Below are positions 18,466 to 26,715 of a stretch of 64,000 nucleotides of DNA, one piece after another. The DNA is from Calothrix sp. NIES-4105 (lineage in GTDB: Bacteria > Cyanobacteriota > Cyanobacteriia > Cyanobacteriales > Nostocaceae), in assembly GCF_002368415.1 (NCBI RefSeq), contig NZ_AP018290.1:2669470-2733469 (forward strand). The letters run 5' to 3'. The notes beneath the pieces are model-generated. The model was given only the letters and a program-made list of their open reading frames with translations, was not told where the DNA came from and did not search any database. Numbering within the stretch: the first letter of the stretch is position 1; every line of letters starts with the position of its first letter. The position numbers and the translations under genes are program-made.

Positions 18466-21174
18466 CTATCTTATTGGATACTTCTCATTCAAAAACATTT
18501 CAGCACTAACCTTATCTGTAACAAAACCATCCAGTGTAGCAGCTAACAAATCATCAAGGATTTCTCGAAAAGCAGGCCCTGGTTTATAGCCTAATTTTTG
18601 TAAATCATTACCATTTAAAGGCGCCTGAACATGGCGTAAAACAGTAATATACTGCCAAATCAAACGACGAATAGACTGTTGACTTTGCACAGCAACTAAA
18701 ATCAGCGTATTTAAATCATACTTTTTAAGTAAACTAACAACCTGACTTTTTTGTGTGTAATCTGTCAACTTAGCAACATTATCCAATATCTTACTGAAAT
18801 TAGACAATCTTTTAATACTGTCGTCAGGCAATTGTAGATTAGTCGCGACCTGAGCGCGAAAATCTGTTGCTAAGTGAGCGATAATAGCTTCAAGACGAAT
18901 CAGCCAATGAATAATAGCTTGGTCTTTATCAAAGCGTTGTAAACAGCGTTCGAGCAAACGTAGCTGACGTAATAACTCTGAATCAAGTTTTAAAGTTGGG
19001 TGAATACATTGTAACGCACTTAAATTATCTAATAATTCGAGTGCCCGTTTCCAGTAAGGCGCCTCAAGAATTAACTTCAACTCAGCTTTAAGACGAGTAG
19101 AAAGCGCAGGAGTTTTACTATTTTCGCGCGCGGTACGGTTATACACACCACTATTAATAGCGTAGCGGATATAACTTTCGGTCTGCGACTCAATTGTAAA
19201 TCCTAACCGCACAGCAAACCTAACTCCCCGATAAATACGTGTTGGGTCTTCAATAAAGCTATTAGGATGCAAAACCCGCATTAAACCTGCTTCCAAATCA
19301 TGTAACCCATTAAAGAAGTCAAGCAACTCACCCGCGCGTGGAGGTGTTAAACGTAATGCCATTGCATTAATTGTAAAATCTCTTCGATATAAATCTTGAC
19401 GTATAGAACTTGCTTCAACTTCAGGATTTGCCGCTGGATAAGGATAAAATTCAGTTCGGGCAGTAGCGATATCAACCCATAACGAATCAAGTTCAGGGTC
19501 TTTATGCCATAATAATGCGGCAGTTTGAAAAGCACCGTGAACATCCAGACGCGCGTTTGGATATAACTTTTGTAGTGCAGTGGCAAGTTCTACACCAGCA
19601 CCCGCATCTGCAGATTCGTGAAACCCATCAACTACAAGGTCAATATCTTTGAGTAATAAAGGTTCTTGTTTTATATTTTGGGCAAGCAGCAAGTCACGTA
19701 CTGCACCCCCTACTACATATAAATGCCAACCACGTTTTGTAGCTTCTTGAGATGCTTTAGTAAGCAACTGCCATAACTCAGGGTTAATATAGTCTTTTAA
19801 ATTAGTGCTGAGTGAGTCGTGCTGAGTTCTGAGTTTTTTGGACTCAGCACGACTCACTTTCAACTCAGCACTATTATGTAGTTCGCGTAAAATATCAGTA
19901 CGAGTCACAATTCCGACTAATTGCCCATTTTCAATTACAGGTAGGCGCCCAATATCATAAGTCACCATCAACTCCTCGATTTGAGGCATAGTAGTATCAG
20001 GCGTAATAGTTCTAACATTTGTTGTCATGTAACCTTTTACGGGTGCATGACTAAAACCGTGATGTAAAGCAATATCAAGGTCACGACGCGAAATTACACC
20101 AGTTAAATTTCCTTCGGTATCAACAACCGATAGTCCAGAATGTCCATACCGTAGTAATATTCTTTGTGCTTCGGCAATAGTCGTTTCAGGACGAATACTG
20201 CGAACAGGGGAAGACATTAAGTTTCTAGCTGAGGGAGGTTTTGGTATTTGAAGTTTTAAATCTTCGATTAGCTCATTTATAATAACTTGGGAATCGGCGC
20301 CGCGTAAGTTGAGAGATGCTGCTTGAGCATGTCCTCCTCCTCCCAAAGGTTGAAATAACTCGTTCAAGTCAACAGTTTTAATTTGACTTCTACCAATTAT
20401 CGTCAAACGAGTTTCGTCACCTTCTCTGACTCGAAACTCGTGTGCTAGTAGTAGTACATCAATTTCTGAGATTGAACGCAGTTGTGAGATTAAACTTGAT
20501 AATCCTGGTACAAAAGCATCTGTTTTTAAAATCACCCACCCTATTGCATATCCATGTTTATTAATTACTTTTAGGTTATCTAGTGATGTTTTTAAGAGTT
20601 CCTGCAATTGTGTAGATAAACCAGGTTCGAGATATTGGTTAATATTAGGGATACTGGCGCCTTGTTGCATCAACCATCCTAAAGCAATAGCATCACGAGG
20701 TGTCGAATTTTCAAAGGTTAGCGAACCTGTATCAGCATGAATACCTAAAGCCATTACTGTGGCTTCACCAGTAGTAAGGGAAATACCAGCTTGCTGTAAC
20801 TTTTCAGCAACAATCGTAGTTGTGGCACCTACAGGCTCGATATAAAAGTTTGTAGCATTTATATCACTGTCTTCTGGGTGGTGGTCGTAAATACTAATAT
20901 CTACTAGATGAGGTAGTTCAAGCCATTCTGCTAATTTGCCAATACGTGAGCTAGCTTGTGCATCTACAATCACTAATGACCGAATTTCTTCTTTCCGTAC
21001 AGCCCGTCGTTCAATTATTGTAAATTCATCGCGATACAATGCTAAAAAATCTTTGACAGTCGGATGGGCGCCACTTGATAGAACAATTTTACTACCTGGT
21101 AGCAAGCGCGTTAGACCAACAGCTGCTCCCAGAGCATCAAAATCCGCTGTGGTATGGCACAAAATTAAATCCAT
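18466..21174 (-). CDS. DHH phosphoesterase-CBS-tRNA nucleotidyltransferase fusion
   Basis: A 902-residue three-part protein known in cyanobacteria. Residues 1-310 are a DHH/DHHA1 phosphoesterase (D-F-D-A-L-G-A-A near the start, D-H-H-P-E-D near residue 98, G-G-G-G-H-A-Q-A-A near 280). Residues 318-430 carry two CBS domains that usually bind adenylates. Residues 470-900 are a class II tRNA nucleotidyltransferase/poly(A) polymerase (Y-V-V-G-G-A-V-R-D-L-L-L, then D-I-D-L-V-V-D-G). It should add A or CCA to tRNA 3' ends; cyanobacteria can split A- and CC-adding roles, so the exact activity is open. A repeat hairpin is inserted in frame in the linker at residues 435-457. ATG at 21174. Confidence 0.9.
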   Translation of the reverse strand: MDLILCHTTADFDALGAAVGLTRLLPGSKIVLSSGAHPTVKDFLALYRDEFTIIERRAVRKEEIRSLVIVDAQASSRIGKLAEWLELPHLVDISIYDHHPEDSDINATNFYIEPVGATTTIVAEKLQQAGISLTTGEATVMALGIHADTGSLTFENSTPRDAIALGWLMQQGASIPNINQYLEPGLSTQLQELLKTSLDNLKVINKHGYAIGWVILKTDAFVPGLSSLISQLRSISEIDVLLLAHEFRVREGDETRLTIIGRSQIKTVDLNELFQPLGGGGHAQAASLNLRGADSQVIINELIEDLKLQIPKPPSARNLMSSPVRSIRPETTIAEAQRILLRYGHSGLSVVDTEGNLTGVISRRDLDIALHHGFSHAPVKGYMTTNVRTITPDTTMPQIEELMVTYDIGRLPVIENGQLVGIVTRTDILRELHNSAELKVSRAESKKLRTQHDSLSTNLKDYINPELWQLLTKASQEATKRGWHLYVVGGAVRDLLLAQNIKQEPLLLKDIDLVVDGFHESADAGAGVELATALQKLYPNARLDVHGAFQTAALLWHKDPELDSLWVDIATARTEFYPYPAANPEVEASSIRQDLYRRDFTINAMALRLTPPRAGELLDFFNGLHDLEAGLMRVLHPNSFIEDPTRIYRGVRFAVRLGFTIESQTESYIRYAINSGVYNRTARENSKTPALSTRLKAELKLILEAPYWKRALELLDNLSALQCIHPTLKLDSELLRQLRLLERCLQRFDKDQAIIHWLIRLEAIIAHLATDFRAQVATNLQLPDDSIKRLSNFSKILDNVAKLTDYTQKSQVVSLLKKYDLNTLILVAVQSQQSIRRLIWQYITVLRHVQAPLNGNDLQKLGYKPGPAFREILDDLLAATLDGFVTDKVSAEMFLNEKYPIR
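19804..19872. repeat. STRR hairpin inside a coding sequence
   Basis: A perfect 17-base inverted repeat (19811-19827 with 19842-19858) is nested in outer arms AGTGCTGAG/CTCAGCACT (19804-19812 with 19864-19872). It has the same sequence as the intergenic TGCTGAG repeats. It is in frame in the linker between the CBS pair and the nucleotidyltransferase and adds about 23 residues rich in Ser, Arg, Lys and Leu. Confidence 0.85.
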
Positions 21175-21294
21175 ATAATGGGTAAATTAATAGTCAATAC
21201 TAGAATTAGATACTTTAGAATAGAATAAAGTCAGTAAAATTTGTGTTGTAAAATATTTTATCTTTAATAGATAGCTGTCTTGGGAGAAAAGAAA

Positions 21295-21483
21295 ATGACT
21301 TTTATATTCCAGTTTGCATTGCTTGCTTTAGTAGCTCTATCCTTTGTTATGGTTATCGGTGTTCCAGTAGCATACGCTACACCACAAAACTGGGTAGAAT
21401 CGAAAAAGCTTCTTTGGATTGGTTCAGGAGCATGGTTTGCTTTAGTAATTTTAGTCGGAGTCCTCAACTTTTTTGTAGTGTAA
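21295..21483 (+). CDS. psbZ: Photosystem II protein PsbZ
   Basis: A 62-residue thylakoid protein with two transmembrane helices, a PSII core subunit near CP43 that affects supercomplex stability. It starts M-T-F-I-F-Q-F-A-L and ends L-N-F-F-V-V, with the highly conserved [12 protein letters not shown] and S-K-K-L-L-W between the helices. The ATG at 21295 gives the family's exact length and has GGGAGAAAAG upstream; an in-frame TTG at 21280 is rejected. It is followed on the same strand by ribH, a common cyanobacterial neighbour pair. Confidence 0.97.
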   Translation: MTFIFQFALLALVALSFVMVIGVPVAYATPQNWVESKKLLWIGSGAWFALVILVGVLNFFVV

Positions 21484-21694
21484 GCTACCAAGTTCAGACT
21501 CAGCTTCCCGACTTCTTCAAAAAGTCGCAAATCTAAAACCGAGCAGAGGAGCAATGATGAAAGTTCGCTTCTCTGCTATTTTGTGGGAATGTGAGGTTTT
21601 TCGGCACCGTAATTTGATTTATTAAATAAAAAAACCCGGTTTTTGCGTTAGTTCTAGAAATAAGTATTGAATTCATATAGTAAATGAGGCAGTC

Positions 21695-22258
21695 ATGACA
21701 GTTTTTGAGGGAACTTTTACTCAGGCCGAGACATTGCGGTTTGCGCTGGTGATAGGTCGATTTAATGATTTGGTTACAACCAAGCTACTCGAAGGATGTC
21801 AAGATTGTTTGAAGCGTCACGGTATTGATGTTAATCCTCACGGTTCACAGGTTGATTATGTTTGGGTACCAGGTAGTTTTGAAGTCCCGGTGGTAGCAAA
21901 ACAGTTGGCATTGTCCCATCGTTACGACGCGGTAATTTGTTTAGGCGCCGTAATACGCGGTCAAACACCTCACTTTGATCTTGTATCATCAGAAGTCGCG
22001 AAAGGGATAGCTGCGGCTAGTTTTCAAACAGGTGTACCTGTGATATTCGGCGTTTTAACAACCGATACAATGCAGCAAGCACTAGAAAGAGCAGGAATTA
22101 AAAGTAATTTAGGCTGGGAGTACGCAATGAGCGCGCTAGAAATGGGTAGCTTAATGCGTCAACTGCACGCGGGATTACCTCAATCTAACAATAATTCCCC
22201 CTCCTTACCTGGTCGAATAGGCACAAGCATTGGTGAGTTGGCGCCATCCAACGAGTAG
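21695..22258 (+). CDS. ribH: 6,7-dimethyl-8-ribityllumazine synthase
   Basis: RibH condenses the ribityl-aminopyrimidinedione with dihydroxybutanone phosphate in riboflavin synthesis, usually as an icosahedral or pentameric assembly. The 187-residue protein shows F-N-D-L-V-T near residue 23, V-P-G-S-F-E-V-P (about residue 59), [12 protein letters not shown] (about residue 87, with the catalytic His) and F-G-V-L-T-T-D-T (about 120). The last 30 residues after the conserved domain are a low-complexity Ser/Pro/Asn tail, longer than in most homologues and partly encoded by local repeat sequence. ATG at 21695. Confidence 0.96.
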   Translation: MTVFEGTFTQAETLRFALVIGRFNDLVTTKLLEGCQDCLKRHGIDVNPHGSQVDYVWVPGSFEVPVVAKQLALSHRYDAVICLGAVIRGQTPHFDLVSSEVAKGIAAASFQTGVPVIFGVLTTDTMQQALERAGIKSNLGWEYAMSALEMGSLMRQLHAGLPQSNNNSPSLPGRIGTSIGELAPSNE

Positions 22259-22339
22259 ATGACACCCCACTAACGAGTAGGCGCCACCCTTAAGACGATA
22301 CCCTTAAGACGATACCCTTAAGGGTGTCGTTATACGAGC

Positions 22340-22371
22340 AAAGCCTGCCTTCGCAGGCTTTCAAAAAATCT
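22340..22371 (+). terminator. Intrinsic terminator after ribH
   Basis: AAAGCCTGC and GCAGGCTTT form a perfect 9-bp stem with a CTTC tetraloop (22340-22361), followed by TCAAAAAATCTTTTT. Upstream, 22282-22330 holds three CCTTAAGACGATA-type repeats that form another hairpin (GACGATACCC/GGGTGTCGTT). Confidence 0.8.
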
Positions 22372-22430
22372 TTTTCTCCACTATTGACAGACCAGAAGCA
22401 ATCTGACATACTAAATAAAGTTGAAGTTTC

Positions 22431-22502
22431 GCGGGTATAGCTCAGTGGTAGAGCGCAACCTTGCCAAGGTTGATGTCGCGCGTTCGAATCGCGTTACCCG
22501 CT
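22431..22502 (+). tRNA. trnG: tRNA-Gly (anticodon GCC)
   Basis: A full cloverleaf: acceptor GCGGGTA pairs with TACCCGC, D arm GCTC..GAGC, anticodon stem CAACC/GGTTG with loop TTGCCAA (anticodon GCC at 22463-22465), and T arm CGCGC-GTTCGAAT-CGCG with the expected TTCGA. The discriminator base is T at 22502. The terminal CCA is not encoded. It is 72 bases long with a short variable loop. Confidence 0.97.
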
Positions 22503-22669
22503 TTTGAAGATTAGTTGCAGTAATCTAATGTTTTTAAGCCTTTCAAGATTTTTATAACTTTTTAAATGAACCCTTCTTTGGATTCATTAGAAATTTTTGG
22601 CAATTATATTTTTTTGTAAAGCTTCGGGAAATCTATAGCTAATTACTGAAATTATCTACAGCCATCCCC

Positions 22670-23923
22670 TTGTCCAAATTTAATCAAAAAATGATTCCTC
22701 CCGCTCAATCCCGTCCCAGGCATATCCGAATTTTGTTAATTAGTGGTTTTATGATCACTGGTTTTGTTCTGAATCATTTTATCTTCACTAAAATTATTGA
22801 TGCTTTCCGTCCCAGTTTACACTCAACAAAAATTACTCCCGATGGTCGATTTAAAGCAGAAATTTGGCGTGATCCCATGCTTTCATTGATGCCGAAGGGA
22901 ACGAGTAGTGATGGTACAATACCAGTAAGAGTTTATTTGTACGAGATATCAACTAATAAACCATTGAGTGCATCCAAATCTGGCATAGTAGTATATTCGG
23001 AATGGTTTTACGTTAACATAGATAATTTAGAAAACTGGAATAATGTTCACTTACCCAAAAGTAATGACCCAAATATCGAGTTGATTCACGCTGCCATCAA
23101 AGAGGATATTTCCGAAGTTAACAAGTTGCTACCAAACATTAATCCCCAATTTCGCACATCTCACAATCGTACTGCAATTCATGCAGCAGTAATTGGTAAA
23201 AATTTGCAAATTTTAGGAAAGCTACTCCAGAAACATATCGACCCAAATGTTAAAGATGTAGATGGAATTACAGCTTTAGAAATAGCAATACAAAATAACT
23301 CAATAGAAGCTGTAAAATTGCTATTAAAATATGGTGCAAATGTCAACATTTATAGAGAAATTACCAATAAGTATGACAATGGTAGCCAAGAAAAGTGGAC
23401 TAGAACACCTTTGTTATATGCTTTGGAGCAAAATTATAATGCCGAGTTAGCAGGAATTTTAATCGCTAATGCAGCTAAAGTAAATGTTAGCGGACAATTT
23501 AAAATTACCCCTTTGCACCTAGCAACAAGATATGGAAATACCATCATTATCGACCGCCTGCTTGACAAAGGTGCTGATATTAACGTTAGAGATGTACTAG
23601 GAAATACACCTCTATTTGGAGCAATAAACCGAAGAAGCAATAGTTTTAATACAACCAAATTGTTAATAGATCGGGGAGCAAAGGTTAACATTGCTAACAA
23701 AGCCGGACAAACACCATTAATGTTAGCTGCAAGTTTACCGGATGAGGAAAATAGTAATTCGGAACAACGCTATACAATCCAAAAATTACGCATAGATTTA
23801 ATTCAATTATTTATTGATAATGGCGCCGATGTTAATTCCAAAGACAAAGATGGAAAAACAGCGATAGATTTATCAGCTAATTTAGAGACAAGGGAATATT
23901 TAAAACAACTTAATCGGAGATAG
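22670..23923 (+). CDS. Membrane-anchored ankyrin-repeat protein
   Basis: Up to 417 residues from TTG 22670; an ATG at 22691 (410 residues) is an equally likely start, and neither has a clear ribosome site. A single hydrophobic segment near residues 20-40 suggests an N-terminal anchor. Residues 45-125 form an uncharacterised domain, and residues 135-410 contain about seven ankyrin repeats (for example T-P-L-H-L-A-T-R-Y-G-N, G-A-D-I-N-V-R-D, G-A-D-V-N-S-K-D-K-D-G-K-T). Ankyrin repeats bind proteins; the target is unknown. It has only one GGCGCC site in 1.25 kb, below the local norm, which hints at later arrival. Confidence 0.85.
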   Translation: MSKFNQKMIPPAQSRPRHIRILLISGFMITGFVLNHFIFTKIIDAFRPSLHSTKITPDGRFKAEIWRDPMLSLMPKGTSSDGTIPVRVYLYEISTNKPLSASKSGIVVYSEWFYVNIDNLENWNNVHLPKSNDPNIELIHAAIKEDISEVNKLLPNINPQFRTSHNRTAIHAAVIGKNLQILGKLLQKHIDPNVKDVDGITALEIAIQNNSIEAVKLLLKYGANVNIYREITNKYDNGSQEKWTRTPLLYALEQNYNAELAGILIANAAKVNVSGQFKITPLHLATRYGNTIIIDRLLDKGADINVRDVLGNTPLFGAINRRSNSFNTTKLLIDRGAKVNIANKAGQTPLMLAASLPDEENSNSEQRYTIQKLRIDLIQLFIDNGADVNSKDKDGKTAIDLSANLETREYLKQLNRR

Positions 23924-24158
23924 TCTGTAATCACAGCATAATAAACAGGACTTATGCAAAAATCCTAGAAACCAGGTTTCTGCCCGTAAGTCATAATAAA
24001 CACTCTACGTATTGCGGCTTTTTTTATACCTACTCCTTTATCTAAATCTTTAATGAAATACTTTGCTATTAAAATTTTATAAATGATTTAGGGTTGCTGT
24101 AGGAGATTTTAACTAATATTAGATTATAATATTTAACAAGCAAAAAACAGATGTAATT

Positions 24159-24743
24159 ATGCAGGCTATTTTTTGGACTGAAGAAGAAGTTGCCCAAAGA
24201 GCTACACAATTTTACGAACAGGGGATTCGTAAAGAAGTTGAGCATGGTGACAATATTGGCAAGATGATTGTCATTGATGCTGAGACTGGCGAGTATGCAA
24301 TTGATGAAACTGGTGTGCAATCATTATTAATGTTAAAACAGAAGAACCAAAACGCTAGATTATTTATGATGCGAATAGGTTATGATGTTGCGGTCAGCTT
24401 TGGTAGTGCTGATATGAAGCGTACAACTGAGAGCTATAATTATTTAAGAAGCGAAAAAGCAGGTGTAATCATGCAGGCTATTTTTTGGACGGAAGAAGAA
24501 GTTGCCCAAAGAGCTAAACAATTTTATGAAAATGGGATTCGCCTTCATGTTGAGCATGGCGACAACATTGGCAAGATGATTGTCATAAATGCTGAGACTG
24601 GCGAGTATGGAATTGATGAAAGCGGTGTGGAATCAATATTGGCGTTAAAGCAGAAGAACCCAAACGCTAGATTATATATGATGCGAATCGGTTATAATGC
24701 TGTATTTGGCTTTGGTGGTACTGTGGAGCGTATAGCTGAATGA
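24159..24743 (+). CDS. Fused tandem duplicate of a small conserved protein paired with aspartic protease
   Basis: A 194-residue protein made of two near-identical halves, each starting M-Q-A-I-F-W-T-E-E-E-V-A-Q-R-A. The repeat period is 312 bases (ATG 24159 and ATG 24471) and even the bases before each ATG are duplicated. Single-copy relatives of about 85-90 residues commonly precede clan AA aspartic proteases in cyanobacteria. Here the first copy has lost its stop (it should end after R-I-G-Y-x-x-x-x-F-G-G-x-x-E-R), and the old intergenic stretch is translated as a linker. Translation could also start at the second ATG. The stop overlaps the protease start (ATGA). Confidence 0.8.
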   Translation: MQAIFWTEEEVAQRATQFYEQGIRKEVEHGDNIGKMIVIDAETGEYAIDETGVQSLLMLKQKNQNARLFMMRIGYDVAVSFGSADMKRTTESYNYLRSEKAGVIMQAIFWTEEEVAQRAKQFYENGIRLHVEHGDNIGKMIVINAETGEYGIDESGVESILALKQKNPNARLYMMRIGYNAVFGFGGTVERIAE

Positions 24744-25120
24744 TTCATGGAAGATTAATTGGTGGTAAGGCGACAGTTCCAGTTATTTTTCGTTTACCAG
24801 GGCAACCAGATTTCTCATTGAATTTTGTCATTGATACTGGATTTAACGGCTATCTCACTTTGCCACCACAAGCAGTTAGAGCAATGAGTCTTCCCCCAAG
24901 TGCCAGTATACCCGGAACATTAGCAGACGGAAGCCAAGTTTCATTTTCTATACATTTGACAACAATTGTTTGGGACAATGTAGAAAAAATAGTCCCGATT
25001 TTAGCTTCTGGTAATAAGCCTTTATTGGGAACTGCAATGATGCAAGGGTATCATCTAGAGATAGATTTTGAGGACAATGGTTTAGTTTCGTTAGAAAAAA
25101 TACCATCTCCGATGTCATAA
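24740..25120 (+). CDS. Clan AA (retropepsin-like) aspartic protease
   Basis: A 126-residue single-domain protein with the catalytic F-V-I-D-T-G-F-N-G near residue 30, in place of the D-T/S-G motif of pepsins, and a C-terminal L-L-G-T-A-M-M-Q-G motif near residue 95 typical of the family. Such half-size enzymes act as homodimers. Its start overlaps the stop of the preceding gene by four bases, so the two are translationally coupled; the upstream partner may be a regulator or antitoxin-like protein, but this is not established. No signal peptide. Confidence 0.85.
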   Translation: MIHGRLIGGKATVPVIFRLPGQPDFSLNFVIDTGFNGYLTLPPQAVRAMSLPPSASIPGTLADGSQVSFSIHLTTIVWDNVEKIVPILASGNKPLLGTAMMQGYHLEIDFEDNGLVSLEKIPSPMS

Positions 25121-25146
25121 AAACAGTAAAAGCTGTAGGCAAGCAA

Positions 25147-25253
25147 CTACTCCCTTCCCACTCAAAGAATACTGATTTGGAATTAACCACAAAGGACACA
25201 AAGGGCACAAAGGAGGAAGGAAGATAGGTAATCTTATGCCGGGAAGGGAGTAG
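25147..25253. repeat. MITE-like element with CTACTCCCTTCCC ends
   Basis: CTACTCCCTTCCC at 25147-25159 faces GGGAAGGGAGTAG at 25241-25253, with CCACAAAGGACACAAAGGGCACAAAGG heptamers in between. A related fragment (AGGTAATCTCTACCGGTAAGGGAGTA) occurs at 61139-61164. No gene is visible in 25121-25402. Confidence 0.7.
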
Positions 25254-25402
25254 TATGTTAAAAAAAGTGTTTGCCTTCTGTACTTCATCTCAGTAGCCTC
25301 ACTGCCAAGACTGTACCAAAATCTATCTTAATTTATGCTTGAACTTTCCGGCACTATAATAAAATCATGAAATACAATGCTTGATACAATTTAATGCAAG
25401 TT

Positions 25403-26560
25403 TTATCGTGATGAGCGGAATAGTACTCGTCCGGGAAATTCTTGTTCGTTGATTTTGGCATATACTCGTAAGCAAGATAAAACTTCTCCTGGGTTTCCTC
25501 CTATTTCTAGTCTTAGGTCATCTTTAGAATAAGCACATACGTCAGCATAAAGCCCTGAGAGTTGACGGATGCGGATGTTATGACCCTCTGATACTGCTCT
25601 CTGAACAACTTTTTTTAACAGGCGCCGCGTTTCTTGTTGCAGTTTACCCCACCATGAAAAGCGGTCGGCAGGTGGCACAAAAACCAAAGAGTGAATAGCT
25701 TCATCTAAATCAATCCAGTGGCGCAAAGCTGATAATGAGTCAGCGCTTTCCTCTGCTTTAAGCATTCGCCAAAAACTTTCTATTAGTGCGTCTGTATATT
25801 GACAACGATGTTCTGGTTTGGAATACAAATTCATAATATCGAAGCTGAAAATGTTTTTTAAGGCATGGTGTAAATCTGGTTCGATATCAATAAATTTGAT
25901 ACAACTAGATACTAAATTAGCCAAAAAATATATATCTTCTTGGAAATTTACTTGGTAATTATTTAAATTTAATTGGTCAATTTGCGGATGATTTTGCGCC
26001 ACATTTGAAAAGCATAATCCTTGTACTGTGATGCTTCCCTTCAATCCTGGGTAAATGTTTTCGTGCTTATTAAATGGTAATGAAAGACAATTTGATGTGT
26101 CTTCTTGAGCGCCAACTTCTTTTGCAATTACTAAAGCGCGCTGGCGCCAAGATACCGCTAAATCTTCTGGAACTCTAAGTAATTTACGGTGTATCTCGTT
26201 CCATAAATCGTAGTCAGTTTGACTTTGAAGTTGGGTATCTCCTAAATATAAAGCTAACTGTTTGTCAGAGTTAAACTCATTTTGGAGGCGCCCTAATTTT
26301 AATTCACGATTTTGTATTGGGTCGGGTGCTATTTGAAGAATGTCTGCTAAATCAGAGTTATCCACAGATATAATTTCACTTGCTGGTTGTAAAAGAGTGT
26401 TAAGTTCTTGTAAGGCGGCTTGACATAAATCGGCGCCTGGGTCATTTGGATATTTTGTTAATGCTTGTTTTAAAGCTGCCTCTATTCCGTATAGACTGAA
26501 TTGTAATAATCTAGACAACTCAGAGTTTTCTGTTTTCAAAAGCTTGGTAAAATTTTCCAT
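25403..26560 (-). CDS. Unknown protein, third gene of GTPase/Hsp70-like operon
   Basis: A 385-residue soluble protein, family not recognised. It is mostly alpha-helical by composition, with no signal peptide, transmembrane segment or obvious catalytic motif. Conserved-looking islands include W-R-Q-R-A-L-V-I-A near residue 138 and a Trp-rich stretch F-S-W-W-G-K-L near residue 316, then a basic helix R-R-L-L-K-K-V-V-Q-R. It is the last gene of a minus-strand run after the dynamin-like GTPase and the Hsp70-like gene, 155 bases from the latter, the gap being filled by heptamer repeats. It probably functions with them. ATG at 26560. Confidence 0.75.
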   Translation of the reverse strand: MENFTKLLKTENSELSRLLQFSLYGIEAALKQALTKYPNDPGADLCQAALQELNTLLQPASEIISVDNSDLADILQIAPDPIQNRELKLGRLQNEFNSDKQLALYLGDTQLQSQTDYDLWNEIHRKLLRVPEDLAVSWRQRALVIAKEVGAQEDTSNCLSLPFNKHENIYPGLKGSITVQGLCFSNVAQNHPQIDQLNLNNYQVNFQEDIYFLANLVSSCIKFIDIEPDLHHALKNIFSFDIMNLYSKPEHRCQYTDALIESFWRMLKAEESADSLSALRHWIDLDEAIHSLVFVPPADRFSWWGKLQQETRRLLKKVVQRAVSEGHNIRIRQLSGLYADVCAYSKDDLRLEIGGNPGEVLSCLRVYAKINEQEFPGRVLFRSSR

Positions 26561-26579
26561 ATATTATTCCTCTTATTTC

Positions 26580-26705
26580 TTACTCTTTCTTTGTGTACTT
26601 TGTGTACTTTGTGGTTTAACTTATAAATTTAGTTTTTATTAATTACCACAGAGACACAGAGGTAACAGAGAATGAACCACAAAGGCACAAAGGGCACAAA
26701 GTTGA
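26580..26705. repeat. CACAAAG/ACACAGAG heptamer repeats, inverted pair
   Basis: CTTTGTGTACTTTGTGTACTTTGTGG at about 26589-26614 faces CCACAAAGGCACAAAGGGCACAAAG at 26676-26700, with ACCACAGAGACACAGAGGTAACAGAG in between. The block separates the second and third genes of the operon and can fold as a long hairpin. Confidence 0.6.
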
Positions 26706-26715
26706 ATTTTGAATG

